From: Bacteroides intestinalis
GTDB lineage: Bacteria; Bacteroidota; Bacteroidia; Bacteroidales; Bacteroidaceae
DNA: 64,000 bases
Reading direction: 5' to 3'
Assembly: GCF_902364365.1 (NCBI RefSeq)
Contig: NZ_CABJDN010000007.1
Span: 310,001-374,000 of the forward strand
In this document: positions 9,139-17,181 of the stretch, in pieces
How the letters are laid out: every line of letters starts with the position of its first letter
Position numbering within the stretch: position 1 is the first letter of the stretch
The notes under the pieces: generated by a model
Told to the model about the DNA's origin: nothing
What the model saw: the letters and a program-made list of their open reading frames with translations, nothing else
Database searches by the model: none
Position numbers and translations under genes: made by a program

Positions 9139-11433
9139 ATGAGAAAACATGCAATGGCGGCCTGCCTGTTGATGGCAACGCTGGGTGTCTGTGCGCAGAC
9201 GCATGAAAAAGACAGCTTGCGGGTGATAAGCCTGCAGGAAGTAGAAATTATCTCTACCCGTGCCACGGGAACCACACCTGTGGCGTTTACCAATGTCAGT
9301 AAAGAACAACTTAAAAAGCAGAATTTCGGGCAAGATATCCCCTATCTGTTGTCATTTACTCCGTCAGTACTGACAACAAGCGATGCAGGTGCAGGTATCG
9401 GTTACACAAGCATCCGAGTACGCGGAACAGATGCTACACGCATCAACGTAACCACTAATGGTATACCCATGAACGATGCGGAAAGTCATTCTATCTTTTG
9501 GGTAAATACTCCCGATCTCGCCTCTTCACTTCAGGACTTGCAGATTCAACGGGGAGCGGGAACTTCCACTAATGGTGCCGGAGCGTTCGGTGCCAGTATC
9601 AATATGAAAACACAAGGCATTTTGCCCACACCGTATGCGGAGTTCTCCGGCTCTTACGGCTCATTCAATACACATAAAGAAACCGTAAAAGTAGGTACGG
9701 GGCTCATTAATGGACGCTGGGGATTCGATGCACGTTTATCTAATATCCACAGTGACGGCTACCGTGACCGCGCCAGTGCCGACCTGAAGTCTTACTTTGT
9801 ACAAGGAGGATATTATGGAGACAAGACTACTATAAAATTCATCACCTTTGGGGGAAAAGAAGAAACCTATCATGCCTGGGATGGTCTGGATAAGGAAACA
9901 CTGGAAAACGACCGCAAATATAATCCCAATGGCGCCATAGAAGATGATAATGGAAACGTAATCGGATTTTATGATAACCAGATAGATTATTATCGCCAGA
10001 CGCATTATCAATTGTTATTGAATCAGATATTGTCTACTTCGTGGAAATTGAACATAGCGCTACACTATACAGACGGCTACGGTTATTATGAGGAATATAA
10101 GAATAAGCGTACACTGATAGAATATGGCTTGGTAACCTTTGAAACAAACGGTACTACCATAGAGAAATCAGACCTTGTACGCCGTAAACTGGTAGACAGC
10201 CGTTTCGGTGGTGGAGTATTCTCTTTCGATTATAAAGGAGACAAATTGGATGCATCCATCGGCGGTGGCCTGAATTATTACAAAAACACCCATAACGGCA
10301 AGGTGGTATGGGTGAAGAATTATTTGGGTGAACTGAATCCTGACCATGAATATTATCGTAACATCGGACGGAAAACGGATGGCAACATCTACGCTAAGAT
10401 AAATTATGAAATACTGGATGGAGTTAACTTCTATGCCGATATGCAATATCGTTATCTGCGCTATAAGATAAACGGCAATAATGACAAATGGGACTGGACA
10501 GCTGATCCGGCACATCTGCAACCGCTGAATATTGACGAAGATTTCAGCTTCTTCAACCCTAAAGCCGGCATATTCTGGAAGATAAACAATAATAATAATC
10601 TTTATGCCTCTTTCAGTGTGGCAAATAAGGAACCGACACGCAATAACTATACTGATAACTTATTTGCCGCACAGCCCAAATCTGAGCGGATGTTCGATTA
10701 CGAAGTGGGATATACGTTCCGTAAAGGTTGGTTCAATGCAGGCGTCAACCTGTACTACATGGATTATAAAAATCAATTGGTACTGAACGGGCAATTGAAT
10801 GAAATTGGTGAAGCCGTAGCAGAGAACGTGAAGGACAGTTATCGTATGGGGATTGAACTGATGGCAGGTGCACGCATCACAAACTGGCTGCGCTGGGATG
10901 TAAACGCAACATGGAGCCGTAACCGCATCAAGAATTATACGGAATATCTAAGTGATGTGAATGAGGACTGGAAAGATATGTACAGCGAAAGCTGGGGCAT
11001 CTCTCAGACAACCCGATATATCGGCACTACTCCCATCTCCTTTTCACCGGACTTTATGGCAAATAGTCTCATCTCTTTGGATTATAAAGGTTTTAATGCA
11101 TCTTTGCAAACGCAATATGTCAGCAAGCAATATTTAAACAATGCTCATCAAGAGGACTGTACACTGGATGCTTATTGTGTGAGCAACCTGAATCTCGGAT
11201 ATACTTTCAAACTGAAAGGATTGAAATCTGTTAATGTAGGTGTGACAGTTTATAATCTGTTTGACGAAACATACGAAAGCAATGGTTATGCATCGGGAAG
11301 TGCTGTATACGAAGGCCATGGAAAGAATCAGATAAAGGACAAAGACAGTAAACTGCTCTATACTTCCAATTACGCAGCCTACTATCCTAATGCAGGTATC
11401 AATGCGCTGGCACATATTACGCTGAGTTTTTAA
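9139..11433 (+). CDS. TonB-dependent outer-membrane receptor, probable thiamine uptake
   Basis: This 764-residue protein has a signal peptide ending at GVCAQ, no STN or carboxypeptidase-like domain, a plug region (about 40-155, with IRVRGTDATRINVTTNGIPM) and a 22-strand-type barrel ending in LSF. It is the first gene behind the TPP riboswitch and ends 3 bp before the PnuT-like permease gene, so it most likely imports thiamine or a thiamine derivative across the outer membrane. Comparable riboswitch-controlled thiamine receptors have been reported in Bacteroides thetaiotaomicron. The substrate is inferred from operon context, not from the protein itself. Confidence 0.88.
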   Translation: MRKHAMAACLLMATLGVCAQTHEKDSLRVISLQEVEIISTRATGTTPVAFTNVSKEQLKKQNFGQDIPYLLSFTPSVLTTSDAGAGIGYTSIRVRGTDATRINVTTNGIPMNDAESHSIFWVNTPDLASSLQDLQIQRGAGTSTNGAGAFGASINMKTQGILPTPYAEFSGSYGSFNTHKETVKVGTGLINGRWGFDARLSNIHSDGYRDRASADLKSYFVQGGYYGDKTTIKFITFGGKEETYHAWDGLDKETLENDRKYNPNGAIEDDNGNVIGFYDNQIDYYRQTHYQLLLNQILSTSWKLNIALHYTDGYGYYEEYKNKRTLIEYGLVTFETNGTTIEKSDLVRRKLVDSRFGGGVFSFDYKGDKLDASIGGGLNYYKNTHNGKVVWVKNYLGELNPDHEYYRNIGRKTDGNIYAKINYEILDGVNFYADMQYRYLRYKINGNNDKWDWTADPAHLQPLNIDEDFSFFNPKAGIFWKINNNNNLYASFSVANKEPTRNNYTDNLFAAQPKSERMFDYEVGYTFRKGWFNAGVNLYYMDYKNQLVLNGQLNEIGEAVAENVKDSYRMGIELMAGARITNWLRWDVNATWSRNRIKNYTEYLSDVNEDWKDMYSESWGISQTTRYIGTTPISFSPDFMANSLISLDYKGFNASLQTQYVSKQYLNNAHQEDCTLDAYCVSNLNLGYTFKLKGLKSVNVGVTVYNLFDETYESNGYASGSAVYEGHGKNQIKDKDSKLLYTSNYAAYYPNAGINALAHITLSF

Positions 11434-11436
11434 GAT

Positions 11437-12039
11437 ATGGAACAAACTCTTGAAATTATAGGAACCATCGTCGGTCTTGTCTACCTCTGGTTAGAATACC
11501 GGGCGAATATCTATCTTTGGATAGCGGGCATCATCATGCCTGCTATCTACATTTTCGTCTATTACGATGCCGGACTGTATGCTGATTTCGGAATAAATAT
11601 CTATTATCTGGGGGCAGCCATCTACGGTTGGATGATGTGGAAATACGGCAGTTTTGTAAAACGAAAACTCCATCTACGTATCAAAGAAGGACAGCAGGAA
11701 CTTCCCATTACCCGTATGCCGATAAAATATTACCTGCCCCTCGGCATTGTATTCGCCGTCACTTTTGTCGGCATTGCCTGGATACTCATTCGTTTCACCA
11801 ACAGTAATGTACCCTGGCTTGATTCTTTCACCACTGCCCTCAGTATCGTAGGCATGTGGATGCTGGCACGTAAATATGTAGAACAATGGTGGGCATGGAT
11901 TGTGGTGGACATTGTCAGTGCAGGGCTCTATGTTTACAAAAACCTCAATTTCACAGCAGGACTGTATGCCCTTTATACAATAATCGCTATCTTTGGCTAC
12001 TTCAAATGGAAGAGGATGATGGAAAGAGTGGTAGAGTGA
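11437..12039 (+). CDS. pnuT: PnuC/PnuT-family inner-membrane transporter, probable thiamine permease
   Basis: The 200-residue hydrophobic protein has about seven membrane segments and the Trp-rich pattern of the PnuC family (GLVYLWLEYRANIYLWIAG, AAIYGWMMWKYG, and QWWAWIVVDIVSAGLYVYK, which resembles the substrate-binding helix). PnuC members move nicotinamide riboside; the PnuT subgroup moves thiamine. The riboswitch, the upstream receptor and the downstream thiamine pyrophosphokinase favour thiamine. Trapping by phosphorylation through the next gene's product would drive uptake. Confidence 0.88.
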   Translation: MEQTLEIIGTIVGLVYLWLEYRANIYLWIAGIIMPAIYIFVYYDAGLYADFGINIYYLGAAIYGWMMWKYGSFVKRKLHLRIKEGQQELPITRMPIKYYLPLGIVFAVTFVGIAWILIRFTNSNVPWLDSFTTALSIVGMWMLARKYVEQWWAWIVVDIVSAGLYVYKNLNFTAGLYALYTIIAIFGYFKWKRMMERVVE

Positions 12040-12066
12040 TAAGGTAGTAAGGTGATAAAAGAAACA

Positions 12067-12726
12067 ATGATGAAAGAAAATAATAATAAAAATTCAGTGG
12101 AACTCTGCATTCTCTGTGGTGAACCGGAAGCAGTAATCTTAGCCAATGGTGATTATCCGGCCCATCCCATACCTTTGCAGGTACTGGCAAACGCTCCTTA
12201 TATCGTTTGCTGTGATGGCGGTGCAGATGCTTATATAGATTGCGGCAACGTACCTGATGTTATTATCGGTGACGGAGATTCCCTGAGTGAAGAGAGCCGC
12301 CGGAAATATAGTCATATTCTTCATTACATCTCCGACCAAGAAACCAACGACCAGACTAAAGCCGTAAACTTCCTTTTATCACAAGGTAAAAAAAACATCG
12401 CTATCGTAGGAGCCACAGGCAAACGGGAAGACCATACTTTAGGAAATATCAGCCTGCTCATTGATTATATGCGTACCGGAGCTCATGTCCGCATGCTGAC
12501 CGATTATGGCATTTTCATTCCCTGCCATGATACCTGTTCTTTTCCCAGCCAGCCGGGCCAACAGATTTCAATCATAAACTTTGGCGCCCATCACCTGCGA
12601 GGTGAAGGCTTGGTATACCCTCTCAGCGACTTCACCAACTGGTGGCAAGGTACACTGAACGAAAGCACGGAAACAGAATTCACCATTCACGCAGAAGGGG
12701 AATACTTGGTAGTGATAAACTATTAG
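12067..12726 (+). CDS. thiN: Thiamine pyrophosphokinase
   Basis: The signature blocks of thiamine pyrophosphokinase are all present: CDGGAD (about 49-54), DVIIGDGDS (64-72), NDQTKA (94-99) and GATGKREDHTLGN. The enzyme transfers pyrophosphate from ATP to thiamine to make TPP, which feeds back on the riboswitch at 9013. A GTG at 12052 is also in frame; ATG at 12067 or 12070 gives a length of 219-220 residues, nearer the family norm. Its stop codon falls inside the left arm of a heptad palindrome (12723-12785). Confidence 0.93.
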   Translation: MMKENNNKNSVELCILCGEPEAVILANGDYPAHPIPLQVLANAPYIVCCDGGADAYIDCGNVPDVIIGDGDSLSEESRRKYSHILHYISDQETNDQTKAVNFLLSQGKKNIAIVGATGKREDHTLGNISLLIDYMRTGAHVRMLTDYGIFIPCHDTCSFPSQPGQQISIINFGAHHLRGEGLVYPLSDFTNWWQGTLNESTETEFTIHAEGEYLVVINY

Positions 12727-12785
12727 TGATTAGTGATTAGTGGGCTGCGCTATTATTCCGCATGGCACTAATCACTAATCACTAA
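12723..12785. repeat. Heptad-repeat palindrome with conserved core (copy 1)
   Basis: The arms 12723-12742 and 12766-12785 are a perfect 20-bp inverted repeat made of the 7-nt unit TTAGTGA repeated. The 23-nt centre (12743-12765) contains GGCTGCGCTATTATTCCGC followed by ATGG. The same core recurs exactly at 48.64 kb. The element lies between the convergent thiN and EamA genes and begins within the thiN stop codon. It may serve as a terminator but looks like one member of a dispersed family. Confidence 0.85.
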
Positions 12786-12795
12786 CCCCTAATCA

Positions 12796-13704
12796 CTATT
12801 TTCTCCTCTCCGCTACCTCCACAAAGTACACGCTCAAACATATCATCCCGATAGCCACCCCCTGTTCCCAAGTAAAGCGGTCCTGCCCCACGATATAAGA
12901 AACGACAGTCGTCACAATCAGTATCAGATAGCCATACATGGCCACTACGGTTGTCTTCAGATATTTCAATCCGATGGGCATCAGCCAATAACTAAGGTAA
13001 GTAGGGAAAATAAGAATGAATGCCAGAACCACCCACGGCATCCAGTGCCAAGTTCCATGTGCTGCGTCGGCGAACAACGGCGCGTCCCAGCCCAGGATAG
13101 TAGATACCACCAGACCGGACAGCGCCGCGCCCCCAAACACATATTTCATTACGGTCACCAAGCCGATCTCTTCCAGCAATTTCTTACTCAGAATCAGATA
13201 AATGGCAAAAAATACCGAACTGAGCAGGCACAACATGTTACCTGTAAAGGCATCATGTGCCAAGTCATCGCTGCCTTGGGTCAAGATACACAGCAATGCA
13301 CCACCGAAACCGAGGGAAATACCGATAATTTTCATCAGTGTAGCCCGTTCGTGCAGAAAGAGAACGGAGATAAGAAACACCCAGATGGGTTGCAGGGAAT
13401 TGAATATGGCACTACTGACAGGTGTCGTCTTACTGATACCCAGCAAATAGCAGAACATAAAACCATACATGCCGAATGCCCCCAAGCAAATTAACCCGAT
13501 ACGCTGCCGCCGTGTGATAGGTGCTTCTTTCACAAACCATCCTGTCAGCCAGAACGCCACAGCAGCAAAAATACAACGTACCGTAACACCCGTCAATGCC
13601 CCCATCCACACGGGCAGCAGGAATTTCAGGGCATTCATATTCAATCCCGCAAATATTCGCGAGACTACCAAACTTAAATTGGCTTCCAGCTTCTTATCTT
13701 TCAT
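12796..13704 (-). CDS. EamA/DMT-family transporter
   Basis: The 302-residue protein has ten predicted membrane helices arranged as two EamA repeats (about 10-145 and 160-295), the usual form of drug/metabolite transporters that export small metabolites or amino acids. Motifs such as TTPVSSAIFNSLQPIWVFLIS, typical of the first-repeat end, are visible. The start at 13704 is followed directly by a short hydrophilic tail, as expected. Its substrate cannot be inferred. It faces the toxin-antitoxin pair at 13832 across a 127-bp divergent gap and converges with thiN. Confidence 0.9.
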   Translation of the reverse strand: MKDKKLEANLSLVVSRIFAGLNMNALKFLLPVWMGALTGVTVRCIFAAVAFWLTGWFVKEAPITRRQRIGLICLGAFGMYGFMFCYLLGISKTTPVSSAIFNSLQPIWVFLISVLFLHERATLMKIIGISLGFGGALLCILTQGSDDLAHDAFTGNMLCLLSSVFFAIYLILSKKLLEEIGLVTVMKYVFGGAALSGLVVSTILGWDAPLFADAAHGTWHWMPWVVLAFILIFPTYLSYWLMPIGLKYLKTTVVAMYGYLILIVTTVVSYIVGQDRFTWEQGVAIGMICLSVYFVEVAERRK

Positions 13705-13831
13705 TCGGATATCGCAATTTTGGTTTCAAGGCAGACAACACAGAGAAAAGAAAATTGTTCAACGTGCATGGATATTCCAAAACTATTCGTATCTTTAGGA
13801 TGTTCTATGAAAAACAAAAAAGAATAGCCCT

Positions 13832-14023
13832 ATGAAAAGTAAAGAAGAAAAAGACACACTGCGTACCGAAACGCAAGATGAACCTAAGAGCAAAGAACAA
13901 GTGCTCATATTCTCTCATCAACTGCGCCGGGAAGTTGAAACTGCCTGCTGCCAATTGGATAACCGCGAAGGACAGAATAACTTAACAATAAACAAGGAGG
14001 TAGCAGAATGGCTAAGCAAGTAA
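13832..14023 (+). CDS. Putative antitoxin of a ParE/RelE-type pair
   Basis: A 63-residue, highly charged protein that begins with a Lys/Glu-rich disordered segment and ends with a short helix (TINKEVAEWLSK). Its last 16 bases overlap the start of the toxin-like gene at 14008, and it comes first, as antitoxins do. I see no recognisable Phd, MazE or ribbon-helix-helix motif, so the assignment rests on size and position. It may need no DNA-binding domain of its own, or may be of a family I do not recognise. Confidence 0.6.
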   Translation: MKSKEEKDTLRTETQDEPKSKEQVLIFSHQLRREVETACCQLDNREGQNNLTINKEVAEWLSK

Positions 14024-14319
14024 TATGGTCGCTCGTCGCCAAGAAACAGTTGAAGGAAGCATTCCAGATACTAAAACTAAAGAATGGGAATAATGAGGTT
14101 GGTGAAGTGCTCTATGTACAATTACAGAACATATTACACCGTATCAGTATGAATCCGTTCATCGGACAAACAACAGAAGTAGAAAATATACGCTACATCA
14201 TTCCTCACCCGGGATATACACTTTTCTATCGACATAGCCTCAAGAAGATAGAAGTTGTTGTACTATGGGACAACCGACTAAAAATGGGGGAACTGAAGGT
14301 GATCCCTAAAAAGGAATGA
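14008..14319 (+). CDS. ParE/RelE-superfamily toxin-like protein
   Basis: The 103-residue basic protein has the ParE/RelE-fold outline: an N-terminal helix pair (VAKKQLKEAFQILK... LQNILHRISMNPFIGQ) followed by strands with the pattern IRYIIPHPGYTLFYRH and IEVVVLWDNRL. Members act on gyrase (ParE) or on ribosome-bound mRNA (RelE). A strong AAGGAGG ribosome site lies 7 bases upstream of its ATG, unusual for this genome. Overlap with the upstream 63-residue gene suggests translational coupling. Target unknown; a solitary degenerate toxin cannot be excluded. Confidence 0.75.
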   Translation: MAKQVIWSLVAKKQLKEAFQILKLKNGNNEVGEVLYVQLQNILHRISMNPFIGQTTEVENIRYIIPHPGYTLFYRHSLKKIEVVVLWDNRLKMGELKVIPKKE

Positions 14320-14339
14320 GATGTAAAAAAAGTAACGGA

Positions 14340-15056
14340 TTATGATTGAACAAATTCCATCGCATGCCATGCATACCATTTTTGTGTGAACTCATCACCC
14401 AAGTTGTATTGACTGGCAACATTACGTACTGTCTCCAAATTCAAATTATCAGGTAAACGGAGAAGTGCGTTTGCAGCACAAAGGGTTTTGTATTCTTCAT
14501 CAAGAATAACCCTTTTACGGAGAGACAGGTTATCATCTCCGATATAAGTCCTGTGACTTATCATGCGTTCTGACACCAGTCTGCCAATCATGACACCTTG
14601 CTCTGATATAAAATAATATGAATTATCAGGTTGCCTGACATAAAGAGTATTATTATTTTTCAAGCTAAAATACTCAAATGCATTATAATTACCAGTTTCC
14701 AGATTATAATACCTGAGGTAACGTTCTCTGTATCTCTGCATAAAATGTGGAGTATACTCCAGAACAAGAGGATTTCTATTGCTCGATAATGCAATATATC
14801 CGCAAGTTTCCTGACCTGTTATCGGAGCGTAAATAAGAAGTGCAATACCTTCATTGAGAGTAAGAAAGGCAATGGTCCAAGAATTATTCCGCTTTGTCGT
14901 AACTACCATTCTTTTAGTAAATCTTCCGATAAAGTGTTCTTGCCTGTAGCGCTTTCCACAACGATCCATAAATAAATCGATTTTGGTCTGCAATATTGAA
15001 AAATCTTTCATTGCTTCAGCATATAACTCTTCGGACGACATTGACGATACAAACAT
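14340..15056 (-). CDS. Hypothetical 238-residue protein
   Basis: I do not recognise this protein. It is soluble, without signal peptide or transmembrane segment. Visible features are a cluster of aromatic and Arg residues (HFMQRYRERYLRYYNLE at about 103-119) and an alternating beta-rich middle (NNNTLYVRQPDNSYYFISEQGVMIGRLV). Such HFMQRYxER stretches appear in Bacteroidota hypothetical proteins without known role. It converges with the toxin-like gene at 14008, leaving 20 bp between them. Upstream lies an 821-bp gene-free gap full of repeats. Confidence 0.7.
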   Translation of the reverse strand: MFVSSMSSEELYAEAMKDFSILQTKIDLFMDRCGKRYRQEHFIGRFTKRMVVTTKRNNSWTIAFLTLNEGIALLIYAPITGQETCGYIALSSNRNPLVLEYTPHFMQRYRERYLRYYNLETGNYNAFEYFSLKNNNTLYVRQPDNSYYFISEQGVMIGRLVSERMISHRTYIGDDNLSLRKRVILDEEYKTLCAANALLRLPDNLNLETVRNVASQYNLGDEFTQKWYAWHAMEFVQS

Positions 15057-15141
15057 GTTTTTATCTTGTTTATGGTTAATGCGAACCAGAAATTGAATAA
15101 ATGCCTTTCTTACGGGTTATGAACTAAATGATAAATAATCT

Positions 15142-15237
15142 TTTAGACGCGGATGACACGGATGACGCGGATCTTTTTTTATTTTTTTTATAGCGCAGCC
15201 TTTTAAATCCGCGTTATCCGCGTCATCCGCGTCTAAA
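15142..15237. repeat. Palindrome with 9-nt microrepeat arms
   Basis: The arms 15142-15172 and 15207-15237 (31 bp each) pair with two mismatches and are built from the 9-nt unit ACGCGGATG. The loop contains a poly-T tract and, at 15191-15200, TAGCGCAGCC, the reverse complement of the core start (GGCTGCGCTA) of the heptad elements. It lies in the gap upstream of the 14340-15056 gene. Confidence 0.85.
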
Positions 15238-15245
15238 AAATAATA

Positions 15246-15288
15246 TACCGAATGGCGCTTATCACTTATCACTAAACACTAATCACTT
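15246..15288. repeat. Half copy of a heptad element
   Basis: ACCGAATGGCGCTTATCACT onward matches the right half of the 48.6-kb heptad palindrome (core end plus tandem ATCACTT-like heptads), but the matching left heptad arm is missing. The 9-nt palindrome sits where it should be, so this looks like a composite or disrupted element. Confidence 0.55.
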
Positions 15289-15504
15289 CTTTTCTTTTCC
15301 ATTATAAGTCTATTTCAACTCCTTGTTCGCAATATTAATGAATATGGGTACAAAGGTACAAAAAACAATCCAACATAGTTAGCAGAGGCCTTTTTTCATG
15401 TTATAATAATATTATCCTTGAGTAGTTGCCGACTTTTTGTCAAGAGCAGATTTATGCATTCTTAACTCCGGCAAGTGGTTTATCACTGCTGCCCTTGCTA
15501 GTAG

Positions 15505-15724
15505 CATACCTCTGAAACAGATGGTCTGCATCCCCCGAACGCATCATGTGTTTCATGCAAACAGATGATGCATTTGCCACAAGTAGATGGTGTATTTTCC
15601 ACAGTTGAATGAAGCAAATGCCACACTTCAATCGGGTAAATGCCACACTAATTGCCCGTTAGAGTGTGGCATTTCAGTCATTAAGATGTGGCATTCGGGA
15701 AGATCAAATGTGGCATTTCAGATG
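15505..15724. repeat. Tandem array with 22-bp period (array C), inverting at its centre
   Basis: Ten consecutive 22-bp units. GCCACA or TCCACA occurs at 15576, 15598, 15620 and 15642, exactly 22 bp apart; its reverse complement TGTGGC occurs at 15665, 15687 and 15709, again 22 bp apart. The array therefore flips orientation around 15655-15660. Units at 15505 and 15549 are more diverged but share AAACAGATG in register. It fills much of the gap between thrC's terminator and the unknown gene ending at 15056. The period is not a multiple of three, so it is not coding. Confidence 0.85.
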
Positions 15725-15727
15725 GGA

Positions 15728-15762
15728 TAAAAAAAGAGAGGAGAAGCAATGCTCCTCCTCTT
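15728..15762 (-). terminator. Intrinsic terminator of the threonine operon
   Basis: On the minus strand, bases 15761-15751 pair with 15747-15737 (11-bp GC-rich stem with one mismatch and a 3-nt loop), followed by a T-tract (complement of 15729-15735). It lies about 115 bp beyond the thrC stop codon. Confidence 0.85.
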
Positions 15763-15877
15763 ATGCTAATTTAAACTTGAATCTGAGTTAAAATTACGGT
15801 TACAAATATACTATATTGAAACGCCAAAGTCAAGTTTCCGGGCCTTTATTTCTTCCTGCTTAAAGAAATTCCGCTTC

Positions 15878-17179
15878 TTATAGCGACAACAGATAGCTTT
15901 TGAAATCAGCAAATTCCTTTGTCATCGACAGACTTTGCTTTTCACCTTGCATAAAAGCTTTCAGTTTCGCAGGAATCTCTACGGTTTCGCCGATAATACC
16001 TTCCACGGTTTCGAGGAATTTTGCCGGATGCGCCGTCTCCAGGAAAACGCCAGTTTCACCTGGTTTCAATCCTTCTTTCAGAGCACGGAAACCACAGGCT
16101 CCATGTGGGTCAAGCAGGTAGTGACATTCCTTCCACGTTTCACGCATCGTTTCAGCAATCTGTTCATTAGTATAAGTGGTACCACTGATTTCAGTAGAAA
16201 TAGCTGCATGACTGCCACCATAAAGATCGAGCACACGCGCAAAGTTACTCGGATCGCCCACATCCATAGCATTGGCAATGGTAGCGATAGAAGGACGTGG
16301 AGTATAAACTCCGGTTTGCAAATATTGATAGAAGATATCGTTACGGTTATTGGCAGCAATGAAACGCTTCACAGGCAATCCCATACGTTTGCCAAACAAT
16401 CCGGCAGTGATATTTCCAAAGTTACCGCTCGGAACACAGATAACGGCATCGTTCGCCTTGCCTATCTTCTTCAGTTGAGCATAAGCATAGAAGTAATAGA
16501 AAGCCTGCGGTAAGAATCGTGCTACATTAATGGAATTGGCACTGGTAAGTTGCAGATGCTCATTCAGTTCTTTATCCATAAAAGCAGATTTCACCAATGC
16601 CTGGCAATCATCGAATGTACCGTCTATCTCAAGGGCTGTGATATTCTGTCCGAGAGTCGTAAATTGTTTCTCCTGTATTTCGCTGACTTTCCCTTTGGGA
16701 TAAAGCACATATACATGAATCCCCTCCACACCGAGGAAACCATTAGCAACCGCACTTCCCGTATCACCAGAGGTAGCAACTAACACATTGACTTGTTTCT
16801 TACCTTCTTTTCTGATGAAATATCCTAAAAGACGGGCCATGAAACGTCCACCCACATCTTTGAAAGCAAGCGTCGGGCCATGGAAAAGTTCGAGTGAATA
16901 AATATCTTCCGTCACCTTCACCAAAGGAACATCAAAATTCAATGTATCGTAAACGATTTGTTTCAATGTTTCGGCAGGTACATCTTCCCCAAAGAAAGCA
17001 TCGGCTACGCGATAGGCAATCTCCTGAAAAGAAAGAGTATCAATACTATCATAAAATTCTTGTGGCAAAGGCTTAATGCTATATGGCATGAAAAGTCCTT
17101 TGTCGGCAGCAAGTCCCTTCACTACGGCCTCTTCCAGGCTGGCGTCGGGAGCTTGTTTGTTGGTACTGTAATATTTCAT
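15878..17179 (-). CDS. thrC: Threonine synthase
   Basis: The 433-residue PLP enzyme converts O-phosphohomoserine to threonine. Family markers are the N-terminal MKYYSTN segment, the PLP-lysine region HGPTLAFKDVGGRF (about 104-117) and the SGDTGSA phosphate-binding loop (about 136-142). Length is normal. It is the last gene of the thrA-apgM-thrC operon, starting 2 bp after the apgM stop codon. An intrinsic terminator follows at 15728-15762. Confidence 0.97.
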   Translation of the reverse strand: MKYYSTNKQAPDASLEEAVVKGLAADKGLFMPYSIKPLPQEFYDSIDTLSFQEIAYRVADAFFGEDVPAETLKQIVYDTLNFDVPLVKVTEDIYSLELFHGPTLAFKDVGGRFMARLLGYFIRKEGKKQVNVLVATSGDTGSAVANGFLGVEGIHVYVLYPKGKVSEIQEKQFTTLGQNITALEIDGTFDDCQALVKSAFMDKELNEHLQLTSANSINVARFLPQAFYYFYAYAQLKKIGKANDAVICVPSGNFGNITAGLFGKRMGLPVKRFIAANNRNDIFYQYLQTGVYTPRPSIATIANAMDVGDPSNFARVLDLYGGSHAAISTEISGTTYTNEQIAETMRETWKECHYLLDPHGACGFRALKEGLKPGETGVFLETAHPAKFLETVEGIIGETVEIPAKLKAFMQGEKQSLSMTKEFADFKSYLLSL

Positions 17180-17181
17180 AA

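Noticed and set aside
12028..12058. Further heptad element between the permease and thiN genes
   Set aside because: A short GTGATAAGG-like tract is present, but it has no core and no opposite arm.
15452..15646. Minus-strand ORF of 64 codons inside the 15-kb gap
   Set aside because: It runs through the 22-bp array, has no recognisable domain, and the array period (not a multiple of three) breaks any protein repeat.
15505..15724. CRISPR array
   Set aside because: Units of 22 bp are contiguous and all similar; there are no unique spacers of 30 bp or more, no cas genes, and the orientation flips in the middle. The same holds for the arrays at 27890 and 51187.
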